A DNA stretch of 64,000 bases, taken from positions 62,001 through 126,000 of the forward strand of contig LNDX01000001.1 of NCBI GenBank assembly GCA_001464475.1, in the 5' to 3' direction. The notes below the pieces were generated by a model. It was not told the origin of the DNA, searched no databases, and was given only the letters and a program-made list of their open reading frames with translations. The position numbers were made by a program, and so were the translations under genes. Source of the DNA: Flavobacteriaceae bacterium Ga0077528 (lineage in GTDB: Bacteria > Bacteroidota > Bacteroidia > Flavobacteriales > Flavobacteriaceae). Below are positions 61,999 through 64,000 of the stretch, one piece after another. Numbering within the stretch: position 1 is the stretch's first letter; every line of letters begins with the position of its first letter.

Positions 61999-64000
61999 AT
62001 GAAAAAGTTATTAGGTATTGGTTTTTGGGAATTAATTGCCCGAATTATCCTTAGAAATAGAATTTTACTCTTATGCTTAGTTGTATTAATTACAATTCTA
62101 ATGGCTTTTCAGTGGAAAGATTTGAAATTTACGCACACAGAAGCCAACTTAATTCCTGCTGATGACAAGGTAAATATAGATTATAATAGCTTTCTAAATA
62201 ACTTTGGTGAAGAAGGAAATCTTATAGTTATTGCTACAAAAGATAAAAAATTATTTACTCCAGAAATTTATAAAAAATGGAGTGAATTAATGCATCAAAT
62301 CAAATCCGACAAAGAAATTGAATTGGTAATCACCGTTGATAATCTTCAAAAACTTACCAAAAACGACTCATCACAAACATTTGAACTAAAACCTTTAGTT
62401 GATCAATCAAAAACGCTTGACGAAAATTATTTAAAACAAATAAAATCGGAATTGTTCAACAAAATGCCTTTCTATGAAGGTTTGTTGTTCAACAAAAAGT
62501 CAGGTGCCATTCGTTCTGCGGTTTATTTAGATAAGAAAATTGTAAATACCATTGCAAGAAAAGAATATGTTTTACATAATCTGATTCCGAAATTAAATAA
62601 ATTTAAAGAGGAGACAGGAATTGAATTGCATACTTCCGGAATGCCTTATATTAGAACATTAAATGCAAAAACTATCGTTGACGAAATTGGAATATTTATT
62701 GGAGCAGCTTTACTAATTACCTCCTTAATTTTCTTCTTTTTCTTCCGTTCGTTTAGAGCTACTTTAATTTCTTTGGTTATAGTAATTATCGGTGTAATGT
62801 GGTCGTTCGGAATCATTGCGCTTTTTGGATACGAAATCACCGTATTAACTGCTTTAGTCCCAACATTGGTAATTGTAATTGGAATTCCGAATTGTATTTT
62901 CTTCATTAATAAATACCATCAAGAATATCAAAAACACGCCAATAAAGCCAAAGCGCTTCAACGTGTAATTACAAAAACCGGAACAGCAACGTTGATGACT
63001 AACTTAACAACTGCGTTTGGTTTTGCCACTTTTATTGCCACAAATAATACTTTATTGTCAGAATTTGGAGTAGTAACATCAATAAATATCATTGCTATTT
63101 ATCTACTTTGTTTGATAATAATTCCTATTTTCTTTAGTTACATTCCATCGCCAATTCCAAGACATCTTGGACATTTAGAACGAGAATATTTAACTTCTTT
63201 CATGAATTGGATTGTTCGAACTGTAAAATTCAATCGAGTTGGAGTTTATGTAACAGCAGTAATTCTTTTAGTTTTTGGAATCATCGGAATTTATGAAATT
63301 CGAATTTCGGGAAGTATCATTGAAGATATGCCAAAAAAATCAGCTTTCTTTGACGACATTCGTTTCTTTGAAAAAGAATTTGACGGTGTAATGCCATTGG
63401 AAATTATGATTGACACCAAAAAGAAAAATGGTGCCATGAAGTTGACCAATTTGCGAAGAATGGAAGATTTAGAAGAAACGATAACTGATATTCCTGAACT
63501 TTCTAAACCGTTGTCTATTGTAAATGTTGCCAAAAGTTTCAACCAAGCTTACTACAACGGAAATCCAGATTTTTACACTTTGCCTTCGCCAAACGAAGAG
63601 TTTGCGTTGTTGCCTTATATCAAAAATTCTCTTAAAAATTCAAAAGACAATCAGTTGAAAAGTTACATTTCTGATGATGGAAGTGTAGCTAGAATCACCA
63701 CCTTCATTAAAGACGAAAACGGTGAAAAGATGAAATCAATTGAAACCCAATTGAGAAATAAAATCAATAAAATATTTCCATCACCAAAATATGAAGTGAT
63801 TATCACTGGAAAAGCATTAGTTTTCCAAAAAGGAACTAAATATTTATTAGACAATTTATTATCATCATTGTTGTTTGCATTCTTAATCACTGCCGGATTA
63901 GTAGCAATAATGTTCCGTTCGTTTAAAATGGTTTTGGTTTCTATTATTCCAAATTTATTACCTCTTTTAATGACCGCAGGTTTGATGGGATTTTTAGGAA
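61999..64000 (+). CDS. RND/MMPL-type transporter permease, C-terminal part missing
   Basis: The frame is open from ATG 61999 to the window edge (667 codons). It shows an N-terminal transmembrane helix (about 22-36), a periplasmic loop with FTHTEANLIPADD, and then a cluster of helices. GIPNCIFFINKYHQEYQ and TATLMTNLTTAFGFATFIATN mark helices 4-6 of an RND/MMPL unit. A second periplasmic part (GSIIEDMPKKSAFFDD) and the start of the second helix set follow. It lacks the multidrug AcrB length pattern and looks like the MMPL/hopanoid-transport branch. Substrate unknown. Confidence 0.9.
   Translation, partial: MKKLLGIGFWELIARIILRNRILLLCLVVLITILMAFQWKDLKFTHTEANLIPADDKVNIDYNSFLNNFGEEGNLIVIATKDKKLFTPEIYKKWSELMHQIKSDKEIELVITVDNLQKLTKNDSSQTFELKPLVDQSKTLDENYLKQIKSELFNKMPFYEGLLFNKKSGAIRSAVYLDKKIVNTIARKEYVLHNLIPKLNKFKEETGIELHTSGMPYIRTLNAKTIVDEIGIFIGAALLITSLIFFFFFRSFRATLISLVIVIIGVMWSFGIIALFGYEITVLTALVPTLVIVIGIPNCIFFINKYHQEYQKHANKAKALQRVITKTGTATLMTNLTTAFGFATFIATNNTLLSEFGVVTSINIIAIYLLCLIIIPIFFSYIPSPIPRHLGHLEREYLTSFMNWIVRTVKFNRVGVYVTAVILLVFGIIGIYEIRISGSIIEDMPKKSAFFDDIRFFEKEFDGVMPLEIMIDTKKKNGAMKLTNLRRMEDLEETITDIPELSKPLSIVNVAKSFNQAYYNGNPDFYTLPSPNEEFALLPYIKNSLKNSKDNQLKSYISDDGSVARITTFIKDENGEKMKSIETQLRNKINKIFPSPKYEVIITGKALVFQKGTKYLLDNLLSSLLFAFLITAGLVAIMFRSFKMVLVSIIPNLLPLLMTAGLMGFLG

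Noticed and set aside
1..64000. tRNA, rRNA, insertion sequences, prophage
   Set aside because: I scanned the intergenic stretches and found no cloverleaf, rRNA, transposase or phage gene.

Overview
The window reads as chromosomal DNA from a Flavobacterium-like member of the Bacteroidota. Supporting signs are the low G+C content, the TAnnTTTG promoter boxes, two proteins with type IX secretion (T9SS) sorting tails, a SusC/RagA-type TonB receptor, DnaE with a built-in exonuclease, and typical flavobacterial families (DUF4271, DUF4296, DUF3098, DUF5686). Most of it is core genome. I saw no tRNA, rRNA, CRISPR array, insertion sequence or phage gene.

Layout. 1-6263 (minus): a peroxiredoxin-like fragment, dnaE, an RRM protein and a lipoprotein. 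6365-12681 (plus): rpsP-rimM, a four-helix-bundle gene set between inverted repeats, a tRNA methyltransferase, glutaryl-CoA dehydrogenase, a DUF3050 protein, a metallophosphoesterase and a GDSL lipoprotein. 12686-16178 (minus): a compact five-gene cassette with AdoMet decarboxylase, a zinc-ribbon DUF4178 membrane protein, a tiny membrane protein, DUF350 and a membrane-fused spermidine synthase. 16277-21053 (minus): ferredoxin, ferredoxin reductase, NifU-like and Mrp (iron-sulfur and redox functions), then an alkyltransferase-like protein, a LysE exporter and TrmB. 21175-24896: an LpxH-like hydrolase, a glycosyltransferase and a PhoR/PhoB-like two-component pair. 25087-32093: a TonB receptor with a frame break, a beta-helix lipoprotein, a second lipoprotein, a MORN protein and two T9SS-sorted proteins. 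32259-41834: LuxE-like, tyrS, epimerase, DUF4296, dihydroorotase, dolichol-phosphate-mannose-synthase-like, DUF4271-hemD, pckA and DUF423. 41959-50365: envelope proteins, saccharopine dehydrogenase with an Lrp regulator, a zinc peptidase and leuS. 50586-57012: ftsX-DUF3098-uppP-truB, a thioredoxin-like protein, patatin and pyrH-frr. 57064-64000: a DUF5686 outer-membrane protein, a CPA2 antiporter and the start of an RND/MMPL permease.

How the genes work together. Adjacent genes suggest working units for translation (rpsP, rimM, truB, frr, tyrS, leuS), envelope growth (ftsX, uppP), amino-acid catabolism (saccharopine dehydrogenase with Lrp, and gcdH elsewhere), and Fe-S assembly or electron transfer (Mrp, NifU, ferredoxin, reductase). 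The least explained unit is the polyamine/membrane cassette at 12686-16178; it is my best candidate for an under-described system. Other points of interest are the A6-tract frame break in the TonB receptor, an enlarged LeuRS insertion before KMSKS, a Gln replacing a metal-binding His in dihydroorotase, and several kinds of short intergenic repeats. All calls were made by eye from the sequence; no database search was run.
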